Part shown: positions 36,812 through 46,101 of the stretch, in pieces
How positions within the stretch are numbered: the first letter of the stretch is position 1
Layout of the letters: each line of letters opens with the position of its first letter
Notes under the pieces: model-generated
Database searches by the model: none
Told to the model about the DNA's origin: nothing
The model's input: the letters and a program-made list of their open reading frames with translations, nothing else
DNA from: Pseudorhodoferax sp047601025
Lineage (GTDB): Bacteria > Pseudomonadota > Gammaproteobacteria > Burkholderiales > Burkholderiaceae_C
Assembly: GCF_047601025.1 (NCBI RefSeq)
Contig: NZ_JASGJZ010000001.1
Coordinates: 4,836,001-4,900,000 of the forward strand
DNA length: 64,000 nt
Direction of reading: 5' to 3'
Program-made: the position numbers and the translations under genes

Positions 36812-37480
36812 TCAGGCCGCCGGCAGCGCCCAGACCTGCCCGCCGCCGACCACATAGCGCCGGCGCCCCGGCGCCGCCTCCACGCGCCAGCCGCCGGTGA
36901 ACTCGCCGAAGGCCGGCAGCACGGCCTGGCCGGCCTCGGCCACGAAGCACGGCAGCCGCAGCCGGTCGCGGCCCGGGCCGTGCAGCACGCAGGCTGGGTG
37001 CAGGTGGCCGGCCAGCACGAAGGGCGTGGAGGGCATGGCGTGCGGCCGCGGATGGTGGCAGCAGGCGAACGGGCCGAGCCGGTGCGGCTCGTCCACGGTG
37101 GCGATGTCCAGGCCCGGCGGCGGATCGCCGGCATGGCCGTCGTGGTTGCCGCGCACCAGCGTGACCGCCAGCGCCGCGTGGCGCGCGCGCCAGTCCGCCA
37201 GCGCCGCCAGCAGCGCCGGCGTGCGCGCCGACGCGGCGTGCAGGAAGTCGCCCAGCACCACCAGCTGCCGCGGCGCGTGGCGCGCGATCAGCGCGTCCAG
37301 CCGCGCCAGGTTGCGCTGCGTGGTGCCGACCGGCACCGGCTGGCCGGCGGCGCGGAAGCTCGCCGCCTTGCCCAGGTGCAGGTCGGCGACGAGCAGCGTG
37401 CGCCGCGCCGGCCACCACAGCGCGCGCTCGGGCAGCAGCGCCAGCGCCTCGCCGGCCCATTCGACCGCCAGCCCCGGCAT
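36812..37480 (-). CDS. pdeM: ligase-associated DNA damage response endonuclease PdeM
   Basis: A 222-residue calcineurin-like metallophosphoesterase. The metal-binding blocks are VADLHLGKAASF, VVLGDFLHAASA, LVRGNHDGHAGD, CCHHPRP and LAGHLHPACV. The pattern and length fit PdeM, the nuclease partner of the Lhr-like helicase in bacterial ligase-associated DNA repair sets. Its ATG shares one base with the helicase stop, so the two are coupled. The usual companions (ATP-dependent DNA ligase and the ligase-associated exonuclease) are not in the window. Confidence 0.9.
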   Translation of the reverse strand: MPGLAVEWAGEALALLPERALWWPARRTLLVADLHLGKAASFRAAGQPVPVGTTQRNLARLDALIARHAPRQLVVLGDFLHAASARTPALLAALADWRARHAALAVTLVRGNHDGHAGDPPPGLDIATVDEPHRLGPFACCHHPRPHAMPSTPFVLAGHLHPACVLHGPGRDRLRLPCFVAEAGQAVLPAFGEFTGGWRVEAAPGRRRYVVGGGQVWALPAA

Positions 37481-40035
37481 CAGCGGCGCCTCCTGCCGCG
37501 GCGCGGCGGCCGGGCGCCGGACGACAGGTCGGTCTGCTGGCCGAAGCGCAGGCCGGCCTGCACCTGCTGCGCGGCGGCGTCGTCCTGCGGCGCGCCGCCA
37601 GCCGCGCGTTCGAGCCGGGCCAGCATGCGCGCGATGCGGTCGGCCACGCGCTCGTTCGACAGCTGCTCGCGAAAGCGCTCCACCATCAGCGGGAACGCGA
37701 ACGGCGTCGGCCGCGCCAGCGCCTGCAGCACCAGTTCCTGCGCGGCCATGCGCTGCAGCGCGGCCTGCAGGCGGCCGACCTCCAGCTCCTGCGCCAGCAG
37801 TTCCTGCTCGGCCTGCAGCAGCAGCTGGTTGGCCGGGTCGTACTGGCGGAACACCTCCCAGAACAGCGCGGACGAGGCCTGCAGCTGCCGGCTGCTGCGG
37901 CGCTCGCCCGGATGGCTCTGGAAGACCAGGCCGGCCACGCGCGCGATCTCGCGGAAGCGCCGCTGCGCCAACTCGCCGGCGTTCAGGCTGGCCAGCACCT
38001 CGGCCAGCAGCGCCGGGCCGTCGCCGGGCTGGCCCAGCAGCGCGGGCAGCAGCGCCGGCCAGTCGACCTCGGTCGCGCTGAGCAGCTCCATCCCGTAGTC
38101 GTTGACCGCGATCGAGAAGGTGCGCGGCGCCGGCTGCGCGGCGCGCCAGGCCAGCAGGCTGGCCAGCCCCAGGTGCACCAGCCGGCCCGCGAACGGATAG
38201 AGGAACAGGTGCCAGCCCTCGCGCGACTTCAGCGTCTCGGCCAGCAGCGTGCCGGGCGTGGGCAGGGCCGACCAGCGCTGCTGCAGCTCCAGCAGCGGGC
38301 GGGCGGCCTGCATCTCCGGGCCGTCGTGGCGGCCGGCGCCGGCCGCGGCCAGCTGCGCCACCACCGCGTCGGCCAGCAGCGAGGACAGCGGCATGCGCCC
38401 GCCGTTCCAGCGCGGCACGGCCGCGCGGCGCCCCTCGGTGCGGCGCACCCAGGCGGTCATGTCGTGGATGCGCACCAGCTCCAGCAGCCGGCCGCCGAAC
38501 ATGAAGGCATCGCCGGGCCGCAGGCGCGCGGCGAAGCCCTCCTCCACGCTGCCGATGCGCGCGCCGCCGACGTACTGCACCGAGAGGCTGGCATCGGACA
38601 CGATGGTGCCGATGTTGGCGCGGTGCCGCCGCGCCAGCCGCGCCTCGGGCACGCGCCACACGCCCTGCGCGTCCGGCACCGCGCGCCGGTAGTCCGGGTA
38701 GGCGGCCAGCGCCGCGCCGCCCTGGCGCACGAAGTCCAGGCACCACTGCCAGCGCGCGGGCGCCAGCTGCGCGTAGGCGTGCGTCGTGCATACCTCGGCG
38801 TACAGCGCGTCCGGCACGAAGCCGCCGCCCAGCGCGACCGTGACCAGGTGCTGCACCAGCACGTCCAGCGGCTGCACCGGCGGCTCGCGCGACTCGACCT
38901 GCCCGGCCGCCACGGCCGCGCGCGCCGCCGCGCCCTCGACCAGCTCCAGGCTGTGCGTGGGCACCAGCGTGATGCGCGACGGCCGGCCCGGCGCATGGCC
39001 GGAGCGGCCGGCGCGCTGCAGCAGCCGCGCCACGCCCCGGGGCGAGCCGATCTGCAGCACGCGCTCGACCGGCAGGAAGTCCACGCCCAGGTCCAGGCTG
39101 GAGGTGCAGACCACCGCGCGCAGCGTGCCGGCCTTGAGCCCGGCCTCGACCCACTCGCGCACCGCACGGTCCAGCGAACCGTGGTGCAGCGCGATGGCGC
39201 CGGCCCAGTCCGGCCGCGCCTGCAGCAGCGCCTGGTACCAGATCTCCGCCTGCGAGCGCGTGTTCGTGAACACCAGCGCCGTGCGGCTCGCCTCCAGCTC
39301 GGCCACCACCTGCGGCAGCATCGCCAGGCCCAGGTGCCCGGCCCAGGGAAAGCGCTCGGCGCGCGGCGGCAGCAGCGTGTCGATGACGAGCCGCTTGGGC
39401 ACGGCGCCGCGCACCAGCCGGCCGGCCCGGCCGGGGCCGAGCAGCACCTGCATCGCCTGCTCCAGGTTGCCCAGCGTGGCCGAGATGCCCCAGGTCGCCA
39501 GCTCCGGCCGCCAGCCGCGCAGCCGCGCCAGCGCCAGCTGCACCTGCACGCCGCGCTTGTTGCCCAGCAGCTCGTGCCATTCGTCCACCACCGCCAGGCG
39601 CAGGTGCGCGAACAACGCCTGCGCATCGGCCCTGGCCAGCAGCAGCGACAGGCTCTCGGGCGTGGTCACCAGCACCGTGGGCAGGCGCCGGTCCTGCGCG
39701 CTGCGCTCGGCCGAGGCCGTGTCGCCGCTGCGCGCACCGGCCGTCCAATGCGGCGCCAGCTCGGCCAGCGGCTCGCGCAACGCGCGCAGCGTGTCGGCCG
39801 CCAGCGCGCGCATCGGCGTGATCCACAGCACCGCGAGCGGCGCCGCCGCGCCGCGCGCCGGCGCCCGGCCGGCAAACGCCTTCAGCGCGCCGAGCCAGAC
39901 CGCGTAGGTCTTGCCGGCCCCGGTGGTCGCGTGCAGCAGCCCGCTCTCGCCGGCCGCGAGCGCCTGCCAGACCGCGCGCTGGAAGGCGAAGGGCTTCCAG
40001 CCGCGGGCGGCGAACCAGGTGCGGGGCGTGGTCAG
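37480..40035 (-). CDS. ligase-associated DEXH-box (Lhr-like) helicase
   Basis: An 851-residue superfamily-2 helicase of the ligase-associated type. Motifs are ATTGAGKTY (Walker A), ITPMRALAADT, TTPESLSLL, VVDEWHELLGNKRGVQ (motif II is DEWH), ISATLGN, VFTNTRSQAEIW, TSSLDLGVDFLPVE and QRAGRSGH. The C-terminal 350 residues form the Lhr core and DUF4930-like region. The reading frame has no ATG, GTG or TTG between the upstream gene's stop and the first conserved residue (TTPRTWFAARGWKP). The most economical start is CTG at 40035-40033, which forms CTGA with the VOC stop as a 4-nt overlap, preceded by a weak GAG. It would act with PdeM in DNA repair. Confidence 0.88.
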   Translation of the reverse strand: MTTPRTWFAARGWKPFAFQRAVWQALAAGESGLLHATTGAGKTYAVWLGALKAFAGRAPARGAAAPLAVLWITPMRALAADTLRALREPLAELAPHWTAGARSGDTASAERSAQDRRLPTVLVTTPESLSLLLARADAQALFAHLRLAVVDEWHELLGNKRGVQVQLALARLRGWRPELATWGISATLGNLEQAMQVLLGPGRAGRLVRGAVPKRLVIDTLLPPRAERFPWAGHLGLAMLPQVVAELEASRTALVFTNTRSQAEIWYQALLQARPDWAGAIALHHGSLDRAVREWVEAGLKAGTLRAVVCTSSLDLGVDFLPVERVLQIGSPRGVARLLQRAGRSGHAPGRPSRITLVPTHSLELVEGAAARAAVAAGQVESREPPVQPLDVLVQHLVTVALGGGFVPDALYAEVCTTHAYAQLAPARWQWCLDFVRQGGAALAAYPDYRRAVPDAQGVWRVPEARLARRHRANIGTIVSDASLSVQYVGGARIGSVEEGFAARLRPGDAFMFGGRLLELVRIHDMTAWVRRTEGRRAAVPRWNGGRMPLSSLLADAVVAQLAAAGAGRHDGPEMQAARPLLELQQRWSALPTPGTLLAETLKSREGWHLFLYPFAGRLVHLGLASLLAWRAAQPAPRTFSIAVNDYGMELLSATEVDWPALLPALLGQPGDGPALLAEVLASLNAGELAQRRFREIARVAGLVFQSHPGERRSSRQLQASSALFWEVFRQYDPANQLLLQAEQELLAQELEVGRLQAALQRMAAQELVLQALARPTPFAFPLMVERFREQLSNERVADRIARMLARLERAAGGAPQDDAAAQQVQAGLRFGQQTDLSSGARPPRRGRRRR

Positions 40036-40445
40036 GATGTGATCTCGACCCGTGCGCCGCCCGGCATCGCCACCACGGCCTCGTAGAAGCCGTCGCCCGT
40101 GGTGCGCGGTGCGCTGACCAGGCAGCCATCGGTGCCGCAGCGCGCCGCCAGCCGGTCCACCGCCTGCGCATCGCCGAGCGAGACCGCGATGTGGTCCCAG
40201 CCGGCCTGCTCGCCGCCCGCGGCCGGCGCCACCCAGGGGCCGGCCATCAGCTCGATGCCGGCGCCGCCGCCGGGCAGCTGCACGAAGCGCGAGACGAAGC
40301 CCGGCCGGCGCCGGCTGTGGTACGGCGCGCCGACGCACGCGCCGAAGTACTGCGTCCAGAACGCCGCGGCGGCGTCCAGGTCGTCGGTCCACAGGGCGAC
40401 GTGGGCGATGCGCACCGCGCCCACGGCCGCGGCGTCAGCGTGCAT
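40032..40445 (-). CDS. VOC/glyoxalase-family protein
   Basis: A 137-residue vicinal-oxygen-chelate protein. Two beta-alpha-beta-beta-beta modules read ALWTDDLDAAAAFWTQYFGACVGAPYHSRRRPGFVSRFVQLPGGGAGIELM and WDHIAVSLGDAQAVDRLAARCGTDGCLVSAP...YEAVVAMPGGARVEIT. Putative metal ligands are His15 (HVALWT), Glu in GIELM and Glu near the end (VEIT). Enzyme activity is unknown. ATG overlaps the permease stop by 11 nt and its own stop overlaps the helicase's putative CTG start. Confidence 0.85.
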   Translation of the reverse strand: MHADAAAVGAVRIAHVALWTDDLDAAAAFWTQYFGACVGAPYHSRRRPGFVSRFVQLPGGGAGIELMAGPWVAPAAGGEQAGWDHIAVSLGDAQAVDRLAARCGTDGCLVSAPRTTGDGFYEAVVAMPGGARVEITS

Positions 40446-41715
40446 CGGCCCGCTCCCGCAGCAGGTGGTACAGCACGATCGCGCCGAAGGTCGCGGTGCC
40501 GATGCCGCCCAGCTTGAAGCCGGCGATCGACAGCGTCAGGTCACCGGCGCCGGCCGTCAGCGCCACGCCGGCCGTGATCAGGTTGCGCGGGCGCGAGAAG
40601 TCGACCCGGCTCTGCACCCAGATGCGCCCGCCGGTGGCCGCGATCAGGCCGAACACTACCAGCGCCAGCCCGCCGATCACCGGCACCGGCAGCGTCAGGA
40701 TCAGCGCGCCGAACTTGGGCGAGAAGCCCAGCAGCAGCGCCACCGCGGCGGCGACCACGAACACCAGCGTGGAATAGATGCGCGTGACCGCCATCACGCC
40801 CATGTTTTCGGCATAGGTCGTGACGCCGGTGCCGCCGCCCGCGCCCGACACCATGGTGGCGATGCCGTCGGCCATGAAGGCGCGGCCCATCAGCGGGTCG
40901 AAGTCGCGGCCCGTCATCGCCGCCAGGCCCTTCACGTGGCCCAGGTTCTCGGCCACCAGGATCACCGCCACCGGCGCGATCAGCGCCATGGCGGTGGCGT
41001 CGAACACCGGCGTGCTGAACTTCGGCAGGCCGAACCAGGCGGCCGCCGCCACGCCCGAGAAATCGATCGGCCTGGCCCAGCCCAGGCCGTTGGCCGCGAT
41101 CCAGTACAGCGCATAGCCCGCCAGCGCGCCCAGCAGGATCGGCAGCCGGGCCGCCATGCCGCGCCCGCGCACCGCGATCAGGCCCACGGCCAGCGTGGTC
41201 GCCAGGCCGATGGCCAGCTCCACCGGCGTCGCCCCCAGGCTCTTGACCGCCACCGGCGCCAGGTTCAGCCCGATCGCGGCGACCACGGTGCCGGTCACGA
41301 TCGGCGGCATCAGCCGCTCGATCCAGCCGGTGCCCAGCGCCTGCACCACCACGCCGATCACGAAGTACGCGAGCCCGCAGGCGATGACGCCGCCCAGCGC
41401 CACGCCGATGTTCGGGTTCGGCCCGCTGCCGGCGTACCCGGTGGCCGCGATCACGACGCCGATGAACGCGAAGCTGGACCCCAGGTAGCTCGGCAGCCGC
41501 CCGCCGGTCAGCACGAAGAAGATCAGCGTGCCGATGCCCGAGAAGAAGATCGCCGTGTTGGGGTCGAAGCCCATCAGGATCGGCGCCAGCGCGGTCGAGC
41601 CGAACATGGCGACGACGTGCTGCACGCCCATGGCGATGGTCTGGCCGGCCGGCAGGCGCTCGTCGGGGGCGATCTCGCCGGCGGTCTTGAGGGTCCAGTG
41701 GGGAACGAGGGCCAT
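40435..41715 (-). CDS. NCS2 (uracil/xanthine permease-like) transporter
   Basis: A 426-residue NCS2 transporter. It opens MALVPHWTLKTAGEIAPDERLPAGQTIAMGVQHVVAMFGSTALAPILMG, typical of the RutG/UraA branch (QHVxAMFG). It has FSPKFGALILTLPVPVIGGLALVVFGLI and FMADGIATMVSGAGGGTGVTTYAENMGVMAVT, the NCS2 signature region. It probably takes up uracil or related pyrimidines/purines in symport with protons. AGGAG lies 9 nt upstream of the ATG. Followed by a VOC protein and a DNA repair pair on the same strand with short overlaps. Confidence 0.92.
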   Translation of the reverse strand: MALVPHWTLKTAGEIAPDERLPAGQTIAMGVQHVVAMFGSTALAPILMGFDPNTAIFFSGIGTLIFFVLTGGRLPSYLGSSFAFIGVVIAATGYAGSGPNPNIGVALGGVIACGLAYFVIGVVVQALGTGWIERLMPPIVTGTVVAAIGLNLAPVAVKSLGATPVELAIGLATTLAVGLIAVRGRGMAARLPILLGALAGYALYWIAANGLGWARPIDFSGVAAAAWFGLPKFSTPVFDATAMALIAPVAVILVAENLGHVKGLAAMTGRDFDPLMGRAFMADGIATMVSGAGGGTGVTTYAENMGVMAVTRIYSTLVFVVAAAVALLLGFSPKFGALILTLPVPVIGGLALVVFGLIAATGGRIWVQSRVDFSRPRNLITAGVALTAGAGDLTLSIAGFKLGGIGTATFGAIVLYHLLRERADAR

Positions 41716-41764
41716 GGCGATGGACTCCTGGAGGATGGGCGTGGCGGCGACGCGGGGGCTGGAT

Positions 41765-43711
41765 TCAATACCGCGCGCCGTAGTCCGCCACCTTGTCGCG
41801 CCAGACGCTCGCGTGGTACACGCGCGCCGAGGCCGAGGCACCTTCGGAGCGCACCAGGAACTCGATCCAGACGCGCGGCCCGTCGATGCGCAGGTAGGAG
41901 CCCGCCGCGCGCGACGGCCGGGCGCCGGCGTTCGGCCAGGGGCCGAAGTCCGGGCTGCCGCCGGCGCCGTCGGCATAGGCCACGTAGGTCGCGGCCAGCG
42001 CGTCGCGGGCCAGGTAGGCGTCCAGCAGCGCCTGCGCCAGCTCGGCCGGCTGGGTGCGCACCCAGGCCGCCACGGCGGCCTTGAACGCCGCCTTCTGCGA
42101 CGCGTCGAGCCGGCCGTGGGCCACGCCGCGGCCGCTGCTGCCGCCGGGATAGGACACGCTGCGGTAGGCCGGGTCGCCGGCCGCGTCGGGCGCCATCACC
42201 AGGGCGTCGAAGCTGTCGGACAGCCGCGCCGCGCTGGCGACCGATGCACTCGCCCGCAGGGCCTGCACCAGCGCGGCGACCGCCGCGCGCTGTGCTTCGA
42301 GCGGCGCGTGCGGCACGCCCTCGGTGCCGGCGTCGTCGTCCAGCCGCGCCGCGCCGCTGGCGGCGACGGCCCAGTGCGGCGGCCGCGCGCCCAGGACCAT
42401 CGGCGTGGCGCCGGCCTGCGGGGTGTTGTAGGCCCGGTTCACCAGCAGCTGGTGGCCGCTGACCTGCAGCGCCCAGGCCGCCGTGGCCGAGGGCGTGCCG
42501 AAGAGGGCGAGGCTGTAGCGGTCGGCGCCGGCCGCGGCGTCGCGCCACTGGTCCGCGTAGACCGCGTCGGCCTGGCGGATCCGCGCCACCAGCGCCGCGC
42601 CGCCGGGGCCGAGCGCCACGGCGATCAGCCGCTCGGCCGCGCGGCGCTGGGCCAGGCTCAGCGTGTCGTCCAGCCGCAGGCCGTGGTGCGCGCCGCTGGC
42701 CGCCGACCAGGCGCGCGCGTTCGCCAGCGTGGCCGCGAAGCGCACGGTGCCGGTGGCGTCGGGCGCCGCGGCTTCGGTCTTCTGCGCGCTGCGCAGCGTG
42801 GCCAGCAGCTCGTTCGCGGCAGACGCCGCGGCGGCGGCGTCGCCGCCCTCCCCGGCCTCCAGCACCGTGAGCGGCACCGGCGCGCTGGCGACCTCGCCCA
42901 GGCCGTTGCGCACCACCACGTGCCAGGCGCCCTGGTCGGCCGTGGTGGCCGGCAGCAGCACGCAGGCCGGGCCGTCGGCGCCGGCGACGGCCCGGCCGTC
43001 CTGGAACCAGGCGTAGCGCAGGTCGGTGCCGGTGGCCGCCACCGCGAGCACGGCCACGCGGCCGGCGATCACGGCCTGGGCCGCGGGCGGCGTGGCGATG
43101 GCCGGCGCCTCGGCCGCGGCGGCCACGGTCAACGCCGCGCTGGCGCTGGCCACGGCGGCGGCGCCGTCGCGGTCGCTGGCCACGACCACGTGGTAGGCGC
43201 CGGCCGTGCCGGTGCGCAGGCTGGCGCCCCGGGCATGGGGCAGCGCCAGGCCATCGCGGTACCACTGGTAGGACAGGCCGACGCCGGTGGCCGCGACCGT
43301 GAACAGCGCCAGCTGACTGGCCGTGACGCTGGCCGCCAGCGGCTGCGCGTGGATCACCGGGTCGGGCGAGACCGTCACCACGGCCGTGGCGCTGCGCACC
43401 TCGCCCAGCGCGTTGCGCACGACCACGTGCCAGGCGCCGGCCACGGCCGTGGCGTGGCGGGCCGCGGTCGCGCCGGCGACCACCGCCTCGTCGCGGTACC
43501 ACTGGTAGGACAGGCCGCCGCCGGTCGCCACCACGCGCAGCTCCACGGCCGCGCCGTCGCTCTGCACCGAGGCCGGCTGCACCGTGATGGCCGGCGCGGC
43601 GGCGGCTTCGTCGTCATCGTCGTCGCGCAGCTTGTCGTGCGGGCCGCAGGCGGCCAGCGCGAGCGCGCTGCAGCCGAGCAGCAGGAAGGGCCGGCGGTTC
43701 AGGGCGTGCAT
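41765..43711 (-). CDS. secreted lipoprotein with three Ig-like domains and a DUF3500-like domain
   Basis: A 648-residue protein with a lipobox (ALAA-C, about residue 22). Three Ig-like domains follow (about residues 40-130, 132-225 and 230-315). Each carries the core LSYQWYRDEAVV, LSYQWYRDGLAL or LRYAWFQDGRAV, followed by a WHVVV/AYHVVV strand. The C-terminal about 330 residues resemble DUF3500: DTLSLAQRRAAERLIAVALG, VSGHQLLVNRAYNTPQ and YLRIDGPRVWIEFLVR. The domain is common in bacteria with no proven activity. The start shown is the ATG before the signal peptide; an upstream ATG (43735) would overlap dinG by 4 nt. Outer-surface or periplasmic role is inferred. Confidence 0.75.
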   Translation of the reverse strand: MHALNRRPFLLLGCSALALAACGPHDKLRDDDDDEAAAAPAITVQPASVQSDGAAVELRVVATGGGLSYQWYRDEAVVAGATAARHATAVAGAWHVVVRNALGEVRSATAVVTVSPDPVIHAQPLAASVTASQLALFTVAATGVGLSYQWYRDGLALPHARGASLRTGTAGAYHVVVASDRDGAAAVASASAALTVAAAAEAPAIATPPAAQAVIAGRVAVLAVAATGTDLRYAWFQDGRAVAGADGPACVLLPATTADQGAWHVVVRNGLGEVASAPVPLTVLEAGEGGDAAAAASAANELLATLRSAQKTEAAAPDATGTVRFAATLANARAWSAASGAHHGLRLDDTLSLAQRRAAERLIAVALGPGGAALVARIRQADAVYADQWRDAAAGADRYSLALFGTPSATAAWALQVSGHQLLVNRAYNTPQAGATPMVLGARPPHWAVAASGAARLDDDAGTEGVPHAPLEAQRAAVAALVQALRASASVASAARLSDSFDALVMAPDAAGDPAYRSVSYPGGSSGRGVAHGRLDASQKAAFKAAVAAWVRTQPAELAQALLDAYLARDALAATYVAYADGAGGSPDFGPWPNAGARPSRAAGSYLRIDGPRVWIEFLVRSEGASASARVYHASVWRDKVADYGARY

Positions 43712-43731
43712 GGCCGGGCAGTATAGGAAGC

Positions 43732-45924
43732 TCATTCCAGCGCCACCAGCCGCCCCTCGGGGTCGCGCCGCCAGCGCGCGAACGGCGGCAGCGCGGCCAG
43801 CAACCGGCGGCCGAACGCGGTCGTCAGCAGCCGCTTGTCGTAGCAGTGGATGCTGCAGTGGTCGTCCTCGGTGCGGATGGCGCGGCCGGCCCACTGCGCC
43901 AGCCGCATGGCCGTGGCCGGCAGCACCAGTTCGGTGAAGGCGTCGCGGCCGCTGGCGCGCAGCCAGGCGGCGCGCGTCTCGCCGACCGGGTCGTCGGGCG
44001 AGGCGAACGGCAGCTTGGCGATGAACAGCTGCTCGCACTGCGCGCCCGGCAGGTCCATGCCTTCGCCGAAGGACTGCAGGCCGAACACGATGGACGGCCC
44101 GCCGGCCGCCACGGCCGCGCGGTGGCGCTGCAGCAGCACGGTGCGCGGCAGCTCGCCCTGCGCCAGCACCAGCGCGCGCAGCGCCGGCGGCAGCGCGGCC
44201 ACGGCATGGCGCATCTGCTCGCGCGAGGTGAACAGCACCAGCGCGCCGCGCCGCACCCCGGCCAGGTCGGCCAGCAGCAGCGCAACCATCTCGGGCGTGA
44301 AGCGGGCCGCGTCCTTGGGGTCGGCGCGCGTCTCGACGACGACGAAGCGGCCCTGCGCCGCGTAGTCGAACGGGCTGGCCACGCTGAGCGTGCGGACGGC
44401 CTCGTCGCCGGCCAGCCCGGCCTCGCGCAGGAAGAAGTCGAACGCGTCGCCGGCGCGCAGCGTGGCCGAGCTCATCACCGCCGCGCGCACGCCGCCCCAC
44501 AGCTGCGCGCGCAGGCTGCCGCCCGGCAGCACGTGGCTGGCATGGGCGCGCACGCGCGGCCCGCGCACGCCGCCCTGCAGCGTGAACCATTTGGCCACCG
44601 GCGGCGATGCGTCCGGCGGGTCCGTCAGCAGCAGCTGCGCGGTGGCGTGCACCTGCTCCAGCCGCGGCGTCAGCATGCCGAGCTGCGCGTACAGCACCGA
44701 CAGGCGGCGCGCCTCGTCCGGCAGCTCGCGGATCTGCGCGCGCAGCGCCTTGGCCACGCCGGCGAGCGCGTCGAGGAAGGCCTCGGCCACCGCGCGCACC
44801 AGCGCCAGCGGCTCGGCCAGCGCCTCGGGCAGGCGGCCGTCGGCGGCCCGCACGCGCACGCCTTCGGGGCCTTCGCGCGCGGCCGCGAACTCGGCCGCGT
44901 AGAGCTGCAGCAGCAGCTGCTGCAGCGCGGCCAGGCCCTGCTGCAGCTCGGTGGCCAGGCGCGGCGCGTCGGCCGCCTCGGCCACCAGCACCAGGCCGCC
45001 GATGCGCCGGCAGCGCGCGCCCAGCGTCTCGATCCAGGCCGTGGCCCCCAGGTCCATGCTGCAGGCGAACTTGTCGAGCGCGACGGACGGCAGGTGGTGC
45101 GCCTCGTCCAGCACCAGCAGGCTGTTGTCCAGCGCCGGCAGGTTGCGCCCGCCCAGGGACGCCAGCAGCAGGTCGTGGTTGACCACGATGACCTGGGCGC
45201 CGACCAGTTCGCGCCGTTTCTCGAAATAGGTGCAGCTGCCGAACACCGGGCAGTGCTTGCCGGTGCAGGAGCTGGCCTCCGCCGCGACCGGCCACCAGGC
45301 CTCGGGCGCGGGCGGCTGCGGCAGGCTGTCGCGGTCGCCGTCCCAGTCGCGGCCCAGGCTGCGGGCCAGCGCGCCGTAGAACTGCGCGCGCGCCTGGCGC
45401 TCGGCGTCCGAGCCGGGCGGCAGGCCGGACTCGTCCAGCAACTCGTCGGCGAACAGGTCGTCCTCGGCCGCATCGCCCTCGCCGGCCAGCCGCGCCAGCT
45501 TCAGCTTGCAGACGTAGCGCCCGCGCCCCTTGGCCAGCGCGAAGCGGAAGGGCTCGTCCATCGCCGCGGCCAGCGCCGGCAGGTCCTTCAGCACCAACTG
45601 CTCCTGCAGCGCCACGGTGGCGGTGGAGATCAGCACCCGCGTCTTGCGCGCCAGCGCCAGCGCGATGGCCGGCGCCGCATAGGCCAGCGACTTGCCCACG
45701 CCGGTGCCGGCCTCGATCACGGCGATCGCGCGCACCGGTTCCTCGCCCTCCTCCACGGCGCCGAGCGTGGCGCCGGCGAAGGTCTCGGCCACGCACTCGG
45801 CCATCCGGCGCTGGCCGGGGCGCGGGCGCAGGTCGGCGCGGCAGGCCAGCACCTGGTCGAAGGCGGCCAGGGCGCAGGCGGCCAGGGCGTCCGGGCTGGC
45901 CGGGTCGGCGGGCGGTGGAGACAC
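43732..45924 (-). CDS. dinG: DinG-family ATP-dependent DNA helicase
   Basis: A 730-residue superfamily-2 helicase with an iron-sulfur cluster domain. Walker A reads AGTGVGKSLAYA and motif II LLVLDEAHHLPS. Four cysteines of the Fe-S site lie in YVCKLKLA and SCTGKHCPVFGSCTYFEKR. C-terminal motifs are VMSSATLRAGDAF, FGLQSFGEGMDLPG and QWAGRAIRTEDDH. It unwinds DNA forks and R-loops. The frame is open far upstream without ATG. The GTG (45924) giving VSPPPADPAS is taken as start, though no Shine-Dalgarno is evident. Gene is upstream of the Ig/DUF3500 lipoprotein gene. Confidence 0.93.
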   Translation of the reverse strand: MSPPPADPASPDALAACALAAFDQVLACRADLRPRPGQRRMAECVAETFAGATLGAVEEGEEPVRAIAVIEAGTGVGKSLAYAAPAIALALARKTRVLISTATVALQEQLVLKDLPALAAAMDEPFRFALAKGRGRYVCKLKLARLAGEGDAAEDDLFADELLDESGLPPGSDAERQARAQFYGALARSLGRDWDGDRDSLPQPPAPEAWWPVAAEASSCTGKHCPVFGSCTYFEKRRELVGAQVIVVNHDLLLASLGGRNLPALDNSLLVLDEAHHLPSVALDKFACSMDLGATAWIETLGARCRRIGGLVLVAEAADAPRLATELQQGLAALQQLLLQLYAAEFAAAREGPEGVRVRAADGRLPEALAEPLALVRAVAEAFLDALAGVAKALRAQIRELPDEARRLSVLYAQLGMLTPRLEQVHATAQLLLTDPPDASPPVAKWFTLQGGVRGPRVRAHASHVLPGGSLRAQLWGGVRAAVMSSATLRAGDAFDFFLREAGLAGDEAVRTLSVASPFDYAAQGRFVVVETRADPKDAARFTPEMVALLLADLAGVRRGALVLFTSREQMRHAVAALPPALRALVLAQGELPRTVLLQRHRAAVAAGGPSIVFGLQSFGEGMDLPGAQCEQLFIAKLPFASPDDPVGETRAAWLRASGRDAFTELVLPATAMRLAQWAGRAIRTEDDHCSIHCYDKRLLTTAFGRRLLAALPPFARWRRDPEGRLVALE

Positions 45925-46101
45925 GGGAAGGGAAGGCAGGCGCGGCGGCAACGGGGGCCGCAAGTTTAGGCGTGCGCCCGCCGCCGGGCGGGCGCGCGGC
46001 GCCGGCCGGGCCGGACCGCGCAGGGGCATGCGCGCGGGCGATTGCGCGCCGCCGGCGCGCTCGGGTCCAATGCGGGCCTTCTGCAACTCCCGCCCGCTCC
46101 C

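Noticed and set aside
43711..43735. Upstream ATG (43735) for the Ig/DUF3500 lipoprotein
   Set aside because: It forms an ATGA overlap with dinG, but the added residues precede a complete signal peptide and no ribosome binding site supports it. Kept as an alternative only.
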